From the IMG/VR virus record IMGVR_UViG_3300048839_000489, positions 64,001 through 86,085 of that record: DNA of 22,085 nucleotides; one strand, 5' to 3'. The notes under the pieces are model-generated. The model worked only from the letters and a program-made list of their open reading frames with translations, was not told where the DNA came from and ran no database searches. Origin of the DNA: a virus. Positions 1 to 7,548 of this stretch are shown piece after piece. The translations under genes were made by a program, and so were the position numbers. Numbering within the stretch: the first letter of the stretch is position 1; every line of letters starts with the position of its first letter.

Positions 1-336
1 CTCAAGCCAATCTAGTTCTTTTTCATCTTCTGGGATAAAATCAAGATTGTTATTTACAAAAGCGTCGTCGTCAAAGAAGAGAATGTAATCTCCCTTTGAC
101 ATTCTTATTCCCTGATTTCTTCCTGGAGTCACGCCCGTGTTTTCTTGATTTACAACTATTTCACCTTTCACACCTGAACTTTTAAGTCCCATTAAGTAGT
201 CTGAAAGGTCTTCAGATATATATCCCTGAACTATAAGAATGAGCTCGTAATTTGATTTAGTTTGTTCAAGAATCGAATCTATGCATCTTTTTACAAATGC
301 GAATCTATCCTGTATAAGAATGACAATAGAAACCAT
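1..336 (-). CDS. Family 2 glycosyltransferase, N-terminal part (cut by window edge)
   Basis: Reading from an ATG at 336 gives an open frame to the window edge, about 112 residues. It starts MVSIVILIQDRFAFVKRCIDSI, the usual beta-strand and helix opening of GT-A fold family 2 glycosyltransferases. A conserved NTGVTPGRNQGI segment follows, then the metal/nucleotide-sugar acidic motif in ILFFDDDAFV near residues 89-93. The C-terminal acceptor half is outside the window. The ATG overlaps the TAA of the upstream methyltransferase by one base (TAATG), so the two are probably translationally coupled. With the methyltransferase and HAD-like genes upstream it suggests a sugar-modification cassette acting on virion or host glycans or on DNA bases; the acceptor is unknown. 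Family assignment is secure, substrate is not. Confidence 0.85.
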   Translation of the reverse strand, partial: MVSIVILIQDRFAFVKRCIDSILEQTKSNYELILIVQGYISEDLSDYLMGLKSSGVKGEIVVNQENTGVTPGRNQGIRMSKGDYILFFDDDAFVNNNLDFIPEDEKELDWLE

Positions 337-803
337 TATTTATTTACCCTAAGCCAAACATGTAGATTTGCAACTATCCACTCAATGCCGTCAAACCATT
401 CGTTAGCTTCCCTTTCTATCTTCTGATTAATTATAGAAAATCCCTTGAACAATCCGAGATCCGATGTGATAAAATCTTCTGTGTAGTATTGAAATGTTCT
501 GTGATTAAATAGTCTTTTATGGTCTGGATTAGCTACGGCCCAAAGAGTGTTTGCTAGTGGAACTACGATATCTACTGTCGAACCATTTATGCAAACCCTA
601 TGAAGATGGCGCATTAATGCGTCCAAGTCCACTACATGCTCCAATACATGGTGTGCCTTTACAGCATCTACGCAAGAGTCTTCCAAAGTAGGAAGATATG
701 TTTCTATGTTTCTTCTTATAACTCTTGGGTCTGTAGAGTTTTCATCTATGTTTATGTATCCAGGAATAACATCATTCCCACAGCCTAGGTTTAATTTGTT
801 CAT
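336..803 (-). CDS. SAM-dependent methyltransferase (class I)
   Basis: 155 residues from the ATG at 803. A longer frame reaches 842, but the internal start gives MNKLNLGCGN, a glycine-rich SAM motif I right at the N-terminus, as in short glycan-cluster methyltransferases. It is preceded by GAGGAG with about 7 nt spacing. Motif I is L5-G7-C8-G9, followed by an acidic strand end (YINID). DAVKAHHVLEHV near residues 47-58 is the motif IV/post-IV region with the HVLEH signature typical of the COG4627-like group. A DPDHKR.F segment follows. The start overlaps the TAA of the upstream HAD gene and the stop overlaps the start of the glycosyltransferase. This supports co-translation of a three-gene modification cassette. 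The methyl acceptor, perhaps a sugar, cannot be told from sequence. Confidence 0.85.
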   Translation of the reverse strand: MNKLNLGCGNDVIPGYINIDENSTDPRVIRRNIETYLPTLEDSCVDAVKAHHVLEHVVDLDALMRHLHRVCINGSTVDIVVPLANTLWAVANPDHKRLFNHRTFQYYTEDFITSDLGLFKGFSIINQKIEREANEWFDGIEWIVANLHVWLRVNK

Positions 804-2092
804 TAAATCTCCTCGTGATTTATGTGTTTGCATACTTCGCAATTAGATTCTAAGTATCTAAGAAAGTCGGCTATAAGGTCTACATCTAATCTATCTTCAA
901 TATCGAATCCATTAGAAATAAACTCTATGCCCTTTGCTATAGCCAGTCTTTGGGCTTTGATAAGATCTCTGTACTTTAGATTAACCCCATTATTTATTCC
1001 TACCCAAATGCCAGAACTCTTCTTATACACATCCGTGTACACCGTCTCCTCAAAATAGTTTAGCTTTTCTATCTTGTCGGAAAATCCAGCGCTTCTGTGA
1101 AATAAGTATCTTGCCGGTAGTTTATTATCCAAGTCTGAATATATCAATGTGAAGTAATTATTTACATTACCAAAAAAATTGTTGTACGATTTACCAGTTC
1201 CTTGAAGGTCTACTACTAAACTATTCTCTACATCAATATCTTTGACGTACTCTTTGAAATCCTTAGAAGGATTATTAAGAATAAACCTAGAAGAAATGAA
1301 CTCCTGGGCATCTAAGTCTGGATACAGAACTTTGAACATTGGGAGCAGGTTACAACAATCCCTAGTAGTGAAGCGAAATTTTTTAAATTTAAAGGAGTAA
1401 ATTCCTTTTAAATACCTGCTTAGAAGTATCAGTATAGGTAGATTTACTTCGGTCTGTTCTTTCCAAAGATCGTACCTTTCTGGAGATGCTTTATATGGAT
1501 TGGATAGCCTTACAGCTCTGCAAAGATAAGCTGTCTTCGGATAACCGTGACTTTCCAGCCATTTTTCGTTGTCTGTCAGTGTAGCATCAAAGTGAATGGA
1601 GTTTATACCGTTATTACGAGCATTGGTGTAATCAGACATTATGTTATCACCTATATGTAACTCTGGTTTTACTTCCTTCCAAACTCTACCACTCGATTTC
1701 CCATCATAGCTAACGATAATATCCTTATATCCAGATATACCGTTGTGTTCTAAAAGTTCCTCTAACTGGGACTTACTAAAATAAGAATCAGATATAAGAA
1801 TTGTCTCGGAGTCTATTCTATCAGCGTTTTCAACTATCTTGAATGTAAGATCCTTTTCGGTTTGGAACTCGATATTCTTTATAGCTTCAGCTTCTTCTAT
1901 GCTACAGTTTGTAAGAGTTGCATATTCTTTATAAATACCGTCAAAGGTTTTTTCGTTAGCTAAGTTTTCAGCGTGCTTCCTCCACCACTTAAACGAAGGT
2001 GAATTTATTTTCTTAGCTACGGCATCAAATATAGATTCTGGAGTATAGTACAGTCTTCCAATAATGGTATCAAAAATATCCAACGATTTCAT
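803..2092 (-). CDS. HAD-superfamily hydrolase-like protein, two-domain
   Basis: 429 residues. The N-terminus carries HAD motif I as LDIFDT (nucleophile D5, with F7 in place of the second acid, then D8-T9). Motif II is LISDSY around residues 99-104, and motif IV is HIGDNIMSD around 146-154 with D149 and D154. The arrangement matches the large HAD proteins found in glycosyltransferase clusters (COG5610 type). In those a HAD domain precedes a helical C-terminal half that often precedes or fuses to a transferase. Residues 200-429 are of unknown fold. Replacement of the second motif I aspartate by F makes classical phosphatase activity less certain. Both ends overlap neighbours by one base (TAATG), so it belongs to the same operon as the methyltransferase and glycosyltransferase downstream. 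Class is confident, reaction is not. Confidence 0.75.
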   Translation of the reverse strand: MKSLDIFDTIIGRLYYTPESIFDAVAKKINSPSFKWWRKHAENLANEKTFDGIYKEYATLTNCSIEEAEAIKNIEFQTEKDLTFKIVENADRIDSETILISDSYFSKSQLEELLEHNGISGYKDIIVSYDGKSSGRVWKEVKPELHIGDNIMSDYTNARNNGINSIHFDATLTDNEKWLESHGYPKTAYLCRAVRLSNPYKASPERYDLWKEQTEVNLPILILLSRYLKGIYSFKFKKFRFTTRDCCNLLPMFKVLYPDLDAQEFISSRFILNNPSKDFKEYVKDIDVENSLVVDLQGTGKSYNNFFGNVNNYFTLIYSDLDNKLPARYLFHRSAGFSDKIEKLNYFEETVYTDVYKKSSGIWVGINNGVNLKYRDLIKAQRLAIAKGIEFISNGFDIEDRLDVDLIADFLRYLESNCEVCKHINHEEI

Positions 2093-2778
2093 TACAGCAT
2101 CCCGTCTGGGGTTATGTCTGGATTACTAGTTCCCTTTGTCTTCAGCAACTCAGCTGATGTTACAGTGAATTTACATCCACACACCTTTCCTTCGTCGAGA
2201 GGTCTTTGACATGTGAACGTAAAAGTGTTCTCAGATTCTGGGTACAAAGTCCATACTGTTCCCAAGAGCATGTTACAATCTGGGCAGAATACATATGAAC
2301 TTCTAGATTCGTAAAATCTTCTAGCTTTAGTTTTTAGATCGGCCAGGTAGTTAACGACGGAGGCTTCCTTGTCAGACTTTCTTACGCGCCTTTTGATGTT
2401 AAGATCCTGCTCGAGAACTGATATGTCCCTTCTAAGATCCGATGCCATTTTGCTAACTCTGTCCAAAACCATTACGTTGCCCTGAGTAATAGATTCTTCT
2501 GTTCTCATAGCATACATGTACTTTTCGTAATCGTCCAAAGTTATGATGGCTTTGATTAGAGAGCGTAGAGCCTCCCTGTCATTAATCTTTAGGTCATCTA
2601 AATCGTAGTCCTTAGAGAATTCTTCTATCTTATTCTCAATTCTCTTTTCAAAAGAGGCTTCTTCATCTTCTGATATTGGGTCTCTTTCCTCCCACATCTT
2701 ATCGAATTCATCATCTGATAGACCTTTGTACTGAGCCAGATTTCTAATCTGCGCCCTTGTTAGATTTCTTTTTGCCAC
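2092..2778 (-). CDS. Unknown phage protein with C-terminal zinc ribbon
   Basis: 228 residues from a GTG at 2778, preceded by AAGGAG at 8-9 nt spacing and by an extended -10 promoter. The first half is strongly charged and helical. The segment around residues 60-155 (NDREALRSLIKA ... LRRDISVLEQDLNIKRRVRK) looks like a long helical pair or coiled coil. The C-terminus holds a two-knuckle zinc ribbon: FCPDCN near 165, then TCQRP...VCGCKF near 190-205. Some phage small-terminase-like packaging proteins have a similar helical NDRE...L..D..I.RK arrangement. That resemblance is from memory and weak, so I leave the role open. It heads a transcript that continues into the HAD, methyltransferase and glycosyltransferase genes. 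Its TAA overlaps the HAD start. Confidence 0.7.
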   Translation of the reverse strand: MAKRNLTRAQIRNLAQYKGLSDDEFDKMWEERDPISEDEEASFEKRIENKIEEFSKDYDLDDLKINDREALRSLIKAIITLDDYEKYMYAMRTEESITQGNVMVLDRVSKMASDLRRDISVLEQDLNIKRRVRKSDKEASVVNYLADLKTKARRFYESRSSYVFCPDCNMLLGTVWTLYPESENTFTFTCQRPLDEGKVCGCKFTVTSAELLKTKGTSNPDITPDGML

Positions 2779-2801
2779 TATTGATTCTCCTTACTGACTA
2801 A

Positions 2802-2810
2802 ATTATAACA
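2802..2810 (-). promoter_or_regulatory. Extended -10 promoter upstream of the zinc-ribbon gene
   Basis: On the minus strand this reads TGTTATAAT, a perfect TATAAT -10 with an extended TGn element. The matching -35 position (TTCCAT, 17 nt upstream) is poor, as allowed for extended -10 promoters. The expected start is about 7 nt downstream, giving a short leader with AAGGAG before the GTG at 2778. Confidence 0.6.
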
Positions 2811-2836
2811 CAAATTGATTTTTTATGGAAATAAAC

Positions 2837-3046
2837 CTATTTTTTCCTGATTTCACCGTGAAAATACGGCACAAGATCGTTAAATCTTGTGTTTAAGTAA
2901 GAGTATATGTCTGGATTGTTCTGTTTAACAGACTCTACACATTCGACGTGAAAGAATACATTTCCATACGGCACTTCTACTGGAACCATTCTATATCCTT
3001 CACTAACTATTATCGGTTTCTCGCAAAGAAAACATTTTACATTCAT
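2837..3046 (-). CDS. Small zinc-binding protein of unknown function
   Basis: 69 residues from the ATG at 3046; a TTG at 3064 would add six residues (MWLFNN). The N-terminus has CFLCEKPI (C5, C8), followed about 25 residues later by HVEC (H33, C36). This is a CxxC...HxxC set that would bind one zinc, like a half LIM or treble-clef knuckle. The remainder is short and basic at the end. Neither start has a Shine-Dalgarno at normal distance. The only good one (AGGAG at 3100-3104) lies beyond a perfect 8-bp hairpin at 3065-3085, whose stem ends exactly at the TTG. Function is not recognised. Confidence 0.65.
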   Translation of the reverse strand: MNVKCFLCEKPIIVSEGYRMVPVEVPYGNVFFHVECVESVKQNNPDIYSYLNTRFNDLVPYFHGEIRKK

Positions 3047-3064
3047 ATTGTTAAATAGCCACAA

Positions 3065-3085
3065 CCTCGAACAAAAAGTTCGAGG
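3065..3085 (-). promoter_or_regulatory. Perfect 8-bp hairpin abutting the zinc-protein start
   Basis: CCTCGAAC (3065-3072 on the plus strand) pairs with GTTCGAGG (3078-3085) across a 5-nt loop. No U-tract follows on the minus strand, so an intrinsic terminator is unlikely. It lies between AGGAG (3100-3104) and the TTG at 3064, so it could shorten the Shine-Dalgarno to start distance or act as a processing or attenuation hairpin. Confidence 0.6.
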
Positions 3086-3095
3086 TCGTGTTATG

Positions 3096-3695
3096 CTAGC
3101 TCCTGTTTCTTATGTTATTAAGAACTTCGGTTGCGTATATGTCATACAAATCATTATGCAACTTATCCAAACTATCTTCAAAGTTTTCTACGACATAATC
3201 AAATTCGTGATTGTCGAGAGACCTTTCAGACTCATCCAGCGCCAAATCGCCTTCTAACTTTATTGGTGCATCTGGTCTCAAAACCCTGATTGTAACTGGC
3301 TTATACAACAAGTTGTTTCTGATAAATGATAGTTCATTTGGAAATCTCCAATCATCTATGCATATCATATCATATGGATATGAATCCGAGAACTCAACTC
3401 TCTCCAGTAAGGTTCTGGCAAATACGTCCTGATCGTAAGACCTAGCCGTGTTGCCGATTGCTTGAAGGAGGGCTCTTCCCCTTTCATCCTTTTTTCCATC
3501 CCACCCAAATTGCACTGCAAGTTCTTTAACTTTAGTTGCTAATGAAAACTTATCGTTTACTAAAGAATCACTTTTGGCTATTCCACCTAAAATATCTGCG
3601 CAGGTAGATTTACCAGCGAAAGCGCTTCCAGAGAACATAAAGCACAGCGTTTTTGAAAAGCCAGCTCTATTGACCTTTTGACCGTTTATATTCAT
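3096..3695 (-). CDS. Deoxynucleoside monophosphate kinase-like protein
   Basis: 199 residues. A P-loop lies at residues 23-31 (GSAFAGKST), after a beta strand (LCFMFS). A FGWDGKKDERGRALLQAIGN segment follows, then CIDDWRFPNE at residues 112-121 and a late SERSLDNHEFDYVVEN motif at 156-171. This order (P-loop, R.LLQ.IG, DxRFPNE, SE..LD...D..I.N) is that of phage dNMP kinases, the T4 gene 1 / T5 type. These phosphorylate dNMPs to supply replication. The ATG at 3695 has AAGGG 7 nt upstream and lies inside the end of the preceding gene (29-nt overlap). It serves nucleotide supply for the replication block. Specific nucleotide preference is not visible. Confidence 0.8.
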   Translation of the reverse strand: MNINGQKVNRAGFSKTLCFMFSGSAFAGKSTCADILGGIAKSDSLVNDKFSLATKVKELAVQFGWDGKKDERGRALLQAIGNTARSYDQDVFARTLLERVEFSDSYPYDMICIDDWRFPNELSFIRNNLLYKPVTIRVLRPDAPIKLEGDLALDESERSLDNHEFDYVVENFEDSLDKLHNDLYDIYATEVLNNIRNRS

Positions 3696-3900
3696 CCAAT
3701 ATCCCTTCCAGAACCCTGTAACTAAGAAGGTCGCTCATTACAAGAAACTTAATTAAGAATGATAGTCCTGGTACGTCTATAACAATGGAGTCCTGTGTAG
3801 ATATAAAGAACCGACCTCCAACTTGTTTTATGACTAGGGTATTTAAGTACGGTATTCTTGTCACATTAAGTCTAGCAAGAGAACCTTCCTTTGATGACAT
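3667..3900 (-). CDS. Small unknown protein
   Basis: 77 residues. The ATG at 3900 overlaps the TAA of the gene before it (TAATG) and has GGAGGT just upstream within that gene's end. The protein has an N-terminal beta-rich half (RIPYLNTLVIKQVGGRFFIS) and a hydrophobic middle (VPGLSFLIKFLVMSDLL) without a clear membrane helix. No motif is recognised. Tight coupling to the gene on each side supports that it is real and co-regulated with the dNMP kinase. Confidence 0.65.
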   Translation of the reverse strand: MSSKEGSLARLNVTRIPYLNTLVIKQVGGRFFISTQDSIVIDVPGLSFLIKFLVMSDLLSYRVLEGILDEYKRSKGQ

Positions 3901-4238
3901 TATACCTCCGAGGCTGAAATTACTTGAGACGGAGAATCCAGTGAACCTAGCTCCTCAGATGAGTACTTTTCCTTTGGAAACATTCCAGCGCCTTCGTTTT
4001 CCTTCAAGAGTGAGTTGAATCTAGTCATCAACTCATTCATACAGTCTGCGTAGGTTTCGTCAAAGTCAGCTCCTACTTTGTCTACAGAAAGCTTTACTTC
4101 TTCAACTTCGGAATCTGGAGTTTGCTTCATTGATTCCATCATCACGCATGTAATTTTCCACTGCCCGTCTTCTGATCTCGAAACAAGTGTCCTAGAACCA
4201 AATTCTCTTTGATATACATTTTCGTATTCGTTACTCAT
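3900..4238 (-). CDS. Small acidic unknown protein
   Basis: 112 residues from the ATG at 4238, preceded by AAGGAG at 7 nt. The protein is acidic, with a beta-rich first half (SRTLVSRSEDGQWKITCVMM) and a helical region around residues 55-80 (DFDETYADCMNELMTRFNSL). The tail is Ser/Glu-rich and looks unstructured. I recognise no family. It lies 10 nt after the exonuclease gene upstream and overlaps the next gene by one base, so it belongs to the replication operon. Confidence 0.65.
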   Translation of the reverse strand: MSNEYENVYQREFGSRTLVSRSEDGQWKITCVMMESMKQTPDSEVEEVKLSVDKVGADFDETYADCMNELMTRFNSLLKENEGAGMFPKEKYSSEELGSLDSPSQVISASEV

Positions 4239-4248
4239 ACTGTTCTCC

Positions 4249-5151
4249 TTATCTGCTTAATGTAAGCAACATGTTTTTAGAAACTTTCTTTGGAAGAGCG
4301 CTTTTCTTTTCTCTGCAGTAACATCCACATCCACCACATCTGTATAGAGGAAACTTGTTACTTCCGGTGTAGAAGTATTTCTTGTCGATCAATTCAAGAT
4401 CTCTGCTTCCACAATTAGTACATACAGCGTTCTCTGATTCAACATAAAGATTTAAATTTGGATGACCCTTCACCCAAGGGCGTAGCTTCAAGTAGACTTT
4501 TTCTAAAAGAATTACGTCGCCTTTGTTGTAAGTTTCCATGTACTCTAAAGCTTCTTTATCGCCAGCTACGCACTTTTTCCACAACTCAAAGTCAGTATCC
4601 ATCTTAGCTTCAAAACCAAACACGTTAGCGAGAGCATTCAAACTGTTGTGAGTAAATCCAAACTGTCTTTTAGCAACCTGTTTAGTGTCGATAACCTGAT
4701 ACGGACTTGTTGGAGGTAGCTTATTCACAATCAATCTGGTATTCATGTTTGGCACATCAAACCCAGACGCATTATGAGCGATAACGATATCAGCTTCGTC
4801 CAAGAGTTTCCAAAGTAGTTTTACAATCCTTGAATCATCCTCTCTTTTGGCTTCTTTTGGTGTAAGCCTTGCTGATAAAACTTCATCATCAAACAACCAT
4901 TTCGCAGACCAGCAAAGAGTGAACCACTCGGAAATAACTTGGTCAGCCCCAACGTTGCCTCCCCAAACGCTTTTCTGAAACACGAAAGCTCTAAGAGGTG
5001 CTGTCTCAATATCAAAAATCAAAACTTTTGGAAGAGTTGGTGGTTTGAATTCGAGAACATTGCCACTAATATCGAAACATCTAGGATGTGTAAGAGCACT
5101 GTGACCGTGCTTACATCTTTTTACAGCCTTAAACTTTTTAATGAGTTCCAT
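4249..5151 (-). CDS. DnaQ/RNase H-like 3'-5' exonuclease with C-terminal zinc ribbon
   Basis: 300 residues. Exo I is at residues 44-52 (LIFDIETAP; D47, E49), Exo II at 122-132 (IVIAHNASGFD; H126, N127, D132), and Exo III at 207-214 (TYNKGDVI; D212). This is the DEDD order of the RNase H-like exonuclease family, close to the YprB/RNase_H_2 type. A zinc ribbon follows: CTNC at 244-247 and CGGCGCYC near 272-279. Phage proofreading or processing exonucleases of this type usually act on DNA. RNA as substrate cannot be excluded, since the polymerase downstream already carries its own exonuclease domain. The start overlaps the HTH gene by 14 nt and has AAAAGGAAAA before the ATG. Confidence 0.8.
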   Translation of the reverse strand: MELIKKFKAVKRCKHGHSALTHPRCFDISGNVLEFKPPTLPKVLIFDIETAPLRAFVFQKSVWGGNVGADQVISEWFTLCWSAKWLFDDEVLSARLTPKEAKREDDSRIVKLLWKLLDEADIVIAHNASGFDVPNMNTRLIVNKLPPTSPYQVIDTKQVAKRQFGFTHNSLNALANVFGFEAKMDTDFELWKKCVAGDKEALEYMETYNKGDVILLEKVYLKLRPWVKGHPNLNLYVESENAVCTNCGSRDLELIDKKYFYTGSNKFPLYRCGGCGCYCREKKSALPKKVSKNMLLTLSR

Positions 5152-5557
5152 TTTTCCTTTTCCTTATTAACTTATGTTTAAACCTTCCGCGCATAAACTC
5201 TTTCACACGTTCAATTTCATCTTCAGTTAATTTGTAATTCTCCTTCATATTATCAATGAACCCGTCTTCTGTAAAGTATCCTCCGAGCGAATAAGCTATC
5301 CTATTGCACAGCTTTATAAAATCTCTGGATATAGTCAACCTGGTCTTTCCAAGTTCATCTTCTAATTCCTTTAATGTTCTTCCGTCAGCGAGTAACTTTA
5401 TTAGGTACACGTCATATTCGGATAGAAGATTGTTATCTTTTAGTTGTCCAATTTTTGACTCTAGAACTATAAGATTATTATATTCATCAGAGTCTACATC
5501 TGGCACTGTTTTTATTTTTACGCTATTTCGTAAGAGATGTTGAACTATCCAGGACAT
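5138..5557 (-). CDS. Helix-turn-helix protein (sigma-region-4-like)
   Basis: 139 residues, start preceded by AGGAGG at 6-7 nt. Residues about 47-90 (SEYDVYLIKLLADGRTLKELEDELGKTRLTISRDF) form a helix-turn-helix of the sigma-70 region 4 / LuxR-like type: a helix, then the TLKELEDELG turn and the recognition helix TRLTISRDF. The C-terminus is basic (RGRFKHKLIRKRKNG) and could bind nucleic acid. It may be a phage transcription factor or sigma-like regulator of later genes. Regulon and partner are unknown. It is co-transcribed between the Fe-S nuclease and the exonuclease. Confidence 0.65.
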   Translation of the reverse strand: MSWIVQHLLRNSVKIKTVPDVDSDEYNNLIVLESKIGQLKDNNLLSEYDVYLIKLLADGRTLKELEDELGKTRLTISRDFIKLCNRIAYSLGGYFTEDGFIDNMKENYKLTEDEIERVKEFMRGRFKHKLIRKRKNGTH

Positions 5558-5572
5558 TCTAAACCTCCTGGA

Positions 5573-6292
5573 TTAGAAAAGATTATCTCTTTCTTTTTTC
5601 TCCTTATCATAAATTCCAAGCTCCTTTAGGCACTGATTACTATGAACACAGTTATAACATGCCCTTTTAAAAACACCAGTAGGTGTGTAGTTTCCAGACT
5701 TAATATCTCTAACCATCTCCGGTATTATTTCTTTAAACAATATTTTTTCCAAAGTCTTATTAGGTGTGTATCTTATAAGACTTCCATTTGTAAGAGAAGC
5801 GAAATAAACTCCGGAAGGATTTTTATTAAAGACTTTAGTAAATGCCCAATGGTATAAAGCGAACTGAATATAATTGTCTACATTCTTGGGAGGCTTTCTA
5901 CTTGTCTTCCAGTCGAAGACTTGTGAACTAGTAACTCTGTCCATTCTTCCAACTACAAAAACGGAACTTCCTATCGGAATCTTAAACCTGAATTCAGACC
6001 TATCTTCACTAGATAACAAACTTCTGAAATTTTCGTAGTAGGTTGTATAACAACTTATACAGAAATCTTTGTAAGCTTTACTTGAACCTAATTGGGTATC
6101 TATCTCGGAATTTATGTAAGCGATTGCTTTATTAAAATCATTCCAATAAACTTCTATAGCTCTATGAACTATATCCCCCATCAGCATCTCAGGTGTCTGC
6201 GGAGATCTTCCTTCATAGTTAAGTCTAAAGTCAAGTTTCTTTTTACACACCAGGTAATCGTCTATCGCTGATTGTGATATGTATATTGACAT
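5573..6292 (-). CDS. Cas4/RecB-like PD-(D/E)XK nuclease with Fe-S cysteines
   Basis: 239 residues. The RecB-family nuclease core is clear: GDIVHRAIE (H43), GRMDRV (D118), FDWKTS (D127, K129), then QFALYHW (Q143, Y147). Four cysteines are placed as in Cas4 and AddB, one near the start (C16) and three at the end (C212, C215, C221 in ACYNCVHSNQC). They should hold a 4Fe-4S cluster that pins the ends of the fold together. Such proteins are ssDNA exonucleases or helicase-nucleases acting in recombination and end processing. No CRISPR array or cas1/cas2 is present, so this is a phage replication/recombination nuclease. The ATG overlaps the upstream TAA. Confidence 0.85.
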   Translation of the reverse strand: MSIYISQSAIDDYLVCKKKLDFRLNYEGRSPQTPEMLMGDIVHRAIEVYWNDFNKAIAYINSEIDTQLGSSKAYKDFCISCYTTYYENFRSLLSSEDRSEFRFKIPIGSSVFVVGRMDRVTSSQVFDWKTSRKPPKNVDNYIQFALYHWAFTKVFNKNPSGVYFASLTNGSLIRYTPNKTLEKILFKEIIPEMVRDIKSGNYTPTGVFKRACYNCVHSNQCLKELGIYDKEKKERDNLF

Positions 6293-6666
6293 TACACTGT
6301 AGAAGACCTCTCACTTGCGCTCAGTGATCTCCAAACTTCAATCATGTTTTTCCATACATCGAGCTGTAATCTTTTCAGTTCCAGATCCGCCGATACTTTG
6401 GCTAAATCCAACCTCATTGGAACTAGTTCACCATTTAGACCTGAATACTTGTAAGCATTCTCAATGTAGGCAGATGATGGTGGCTTATCACCTTGGAAAT
6501 AACTCTTATCTGTACTAACTGTTTTATAGTTTTCTGTCTCCTTAGCCTTTATTTTAGCTTCAAGAGCCAGCTTTGAATACAGTAAGTCTGCAATTTCCTT
6601 TGTTAATGACATAAACTCATCGAAGTCTGGGATCTTCGATAATACCTCTGCGGCACTAGCTTTCAT
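6292..6666 (-). CDS. Small helical unknown protein, first gene of a transcript
   Basis: 124 residues, nearly all helical. Two long heptad-like stretches lie around residues 15-45 (EFMSLTKEIADLLYSKLALEAK) and 80-115 (LVPMRLDLAKVSADLELKRL), with a short linker between them, suggesting a coiled-coil hairpin. No catalytic motif is seen. AAGGAG lies about 9 nt before the ATG, and a perfect promoter is 35-63 nt upstream, so this is the first gene of the transcript through the Cas4-like nuclease and exonuclease. A partner or loader for the nuclease is possible but unproven. Confidence 0.65.
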   Translation of the reverse strand: MKASAAEVLSKIPDFDEFMSLTKEIADLLYSKLALEAKIKAKETENYKTVSTDKSYFQGDKPPSSAYIENAYKYSGLNGELVPMRLDLAKVSADLELKRLQLDVWKNMIEVWRSLSASERSSTV

Positions 6667-6700
6667 AAAATTAACTCCTTACTTTCTTTAATATTACCAC

Positions 6701-6729
6701 ATTATACCACAAAATTCGGTATTTGTCAA
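6701..6729 (-). promoter_or_regulatory. Consensus sigma-A/sigma-70 promoter, copy 1
   Basis: On the minus strand: TTGACA (6729-6724), a 17-nt spacer ending TGTGG, and TATAAT (6706-6701). Both hexamers match consensus exactly and the spacing is optimal. It precedes the gene at 6292-6666. Its spacer and flanks are almost the same as the promoter at 15429-15457. Confidence 0.9.
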
Positions 6730-6732
6730 GGG

Positions 6733-7137
6733 CTAAATCCACTCAGAATCTATCCTGTTTTCCAGTTTATTGTAAATGTCACACATAGAAAACAATCTTC
6801 TTAGATTATTCTCATCTAAGGTTTCGTCCCTTTCGCCGACTATTCTAGAGAATTCCTCGAGATTTAAATCGACTCCTACCCGCAATCCAGAATATATTCG
6901 ATATGGATTAACCGTTAGGTCTGTGTTCCACCCCTCAAAGTCATACATAGTAGTCAAGACTTCTTTCACAAAGTCCACATCTACCTCTAGAGTATCTGCA
7001 ATGCTTTCATTACAAGCACCAGAAACGGACATTAGAAGAATATCGCTCACCGATAGAATATCTACCAATTCACCTGGTATATTAAATCTTTCGAGATAAA
7101 ATTCCTTGATCTCTTCAAAGCTATTAAGGTTATCCAT
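6733..7137 (-). CDS. Unknown phage protein with HTH-like segment
   Basis: 134 residues from the ATG at 7137. The open frame extends to 7236, but the internal start follows GAGAGGAG at about 10 nt and gives an 8-nt overlap with the upstream resolvase, as usual here. The middle (residues 34-70, VSDILLMSVSGACNESIADTLEVDVDFVKEVL) resembles an HTH: S.A.LEV....VKEVL. It is followed by a FEGWNTDLTVNPY motif. I believe I have seen similar SG.CN..IA...V...V..VL..FDFEGW proteins in other phages, always unannotated. It ends just before the promoter at 6701-6729. Confidence 0.65.
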   Translation of the reverse strand: MDNLNSFEEIKEFYLERFNIPGELVDILSVSDILLMSVSGACNESIADTLEVDVDFVKEVLTTMYDFEGWNTDLTVNPYRIYSGLRVGVDLNLEEFSRIVGERDETLDENNLRRLFSMCDIYNKLENRIDSEWI

Positions 7138-7546
7138 CTTTATCCAGCTCCTCTCGAAGCTCTGTGACCGTGTTAAGAAGTTCACAGAAAACTCCGATGT
7201 CCATAGCAACAAATACCTGAACACCACCTCTAGCACCAGAAAACTTGCCTACCATAAATGGAATGGAGTTTGTCCTTTGGGCTTCTTCTGATATTTTATC
7301 TAGCCACTCTTTCTTTAGAGCCAACTGTTTAGCTCCGCCGTATCCTACTTTAGCTTCGCCTTTAAACTGCCTTGTAAACGAATCTACTACTCCGGAAATA
7401 TCGCCTTGAAGTATTGGTTCGCCCAACGTAGTTCCAATAGCACCGCTACCAGGAATTTTCCTCCACGAGCTTTTCTTTACGTGTTGGTTAAGGATTTCTA
7501 CTGCTAGTCTTTCAAAATCTGAGCCTTTTTTCTTTTGTTTTATCAT
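7130..7546 (-). CDS. Holliday-junction-resolvase-like PD-(D/E)XK nuclease
   Basis: 138 residues. The N-terminus has KGSDFERLAVEILN (E12), then KIPGSGAIGT, GDISG (D49) and FKGEAKVGYGG (E64, K66). This gives an E...GD...ExK nuclease core with the basic GSGA loop typical of archaeal-type Hjc-like and phage resolvases. It probably cleaves branched recombination or replication intermediates before packaging. It lies between DnaB and an HTH-like gene, in the right setting for such a role. The ATG follows the helicase stop by two bases, with only GGAAG as Shine-Dalgarno, so expression probably depends on coupling to the helicase. Confidence 0.75.
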   Translation of the reverse strand: MIKQKKKGSDFERLAVEILNQHVKKSSWRKIPGSGAIGTTLGEPILQGDISGVVDSFTRQFKGEAKVGYGGAKQLALKKEWLDKISEEAQRTNSIPFMVGKFSGARGGVQVFVAMDIGVFCELLNTVTELREELDKDG

Positions 7547-7548
7547 AG

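Noticed and set aside
5573-6292. CRISPR-associated Cas4
   Set aside because: The nuclease has Cas4-like cysteines, but no cas1, cas2 or array is present; replication neighbours fit a phage recombination nuclease.
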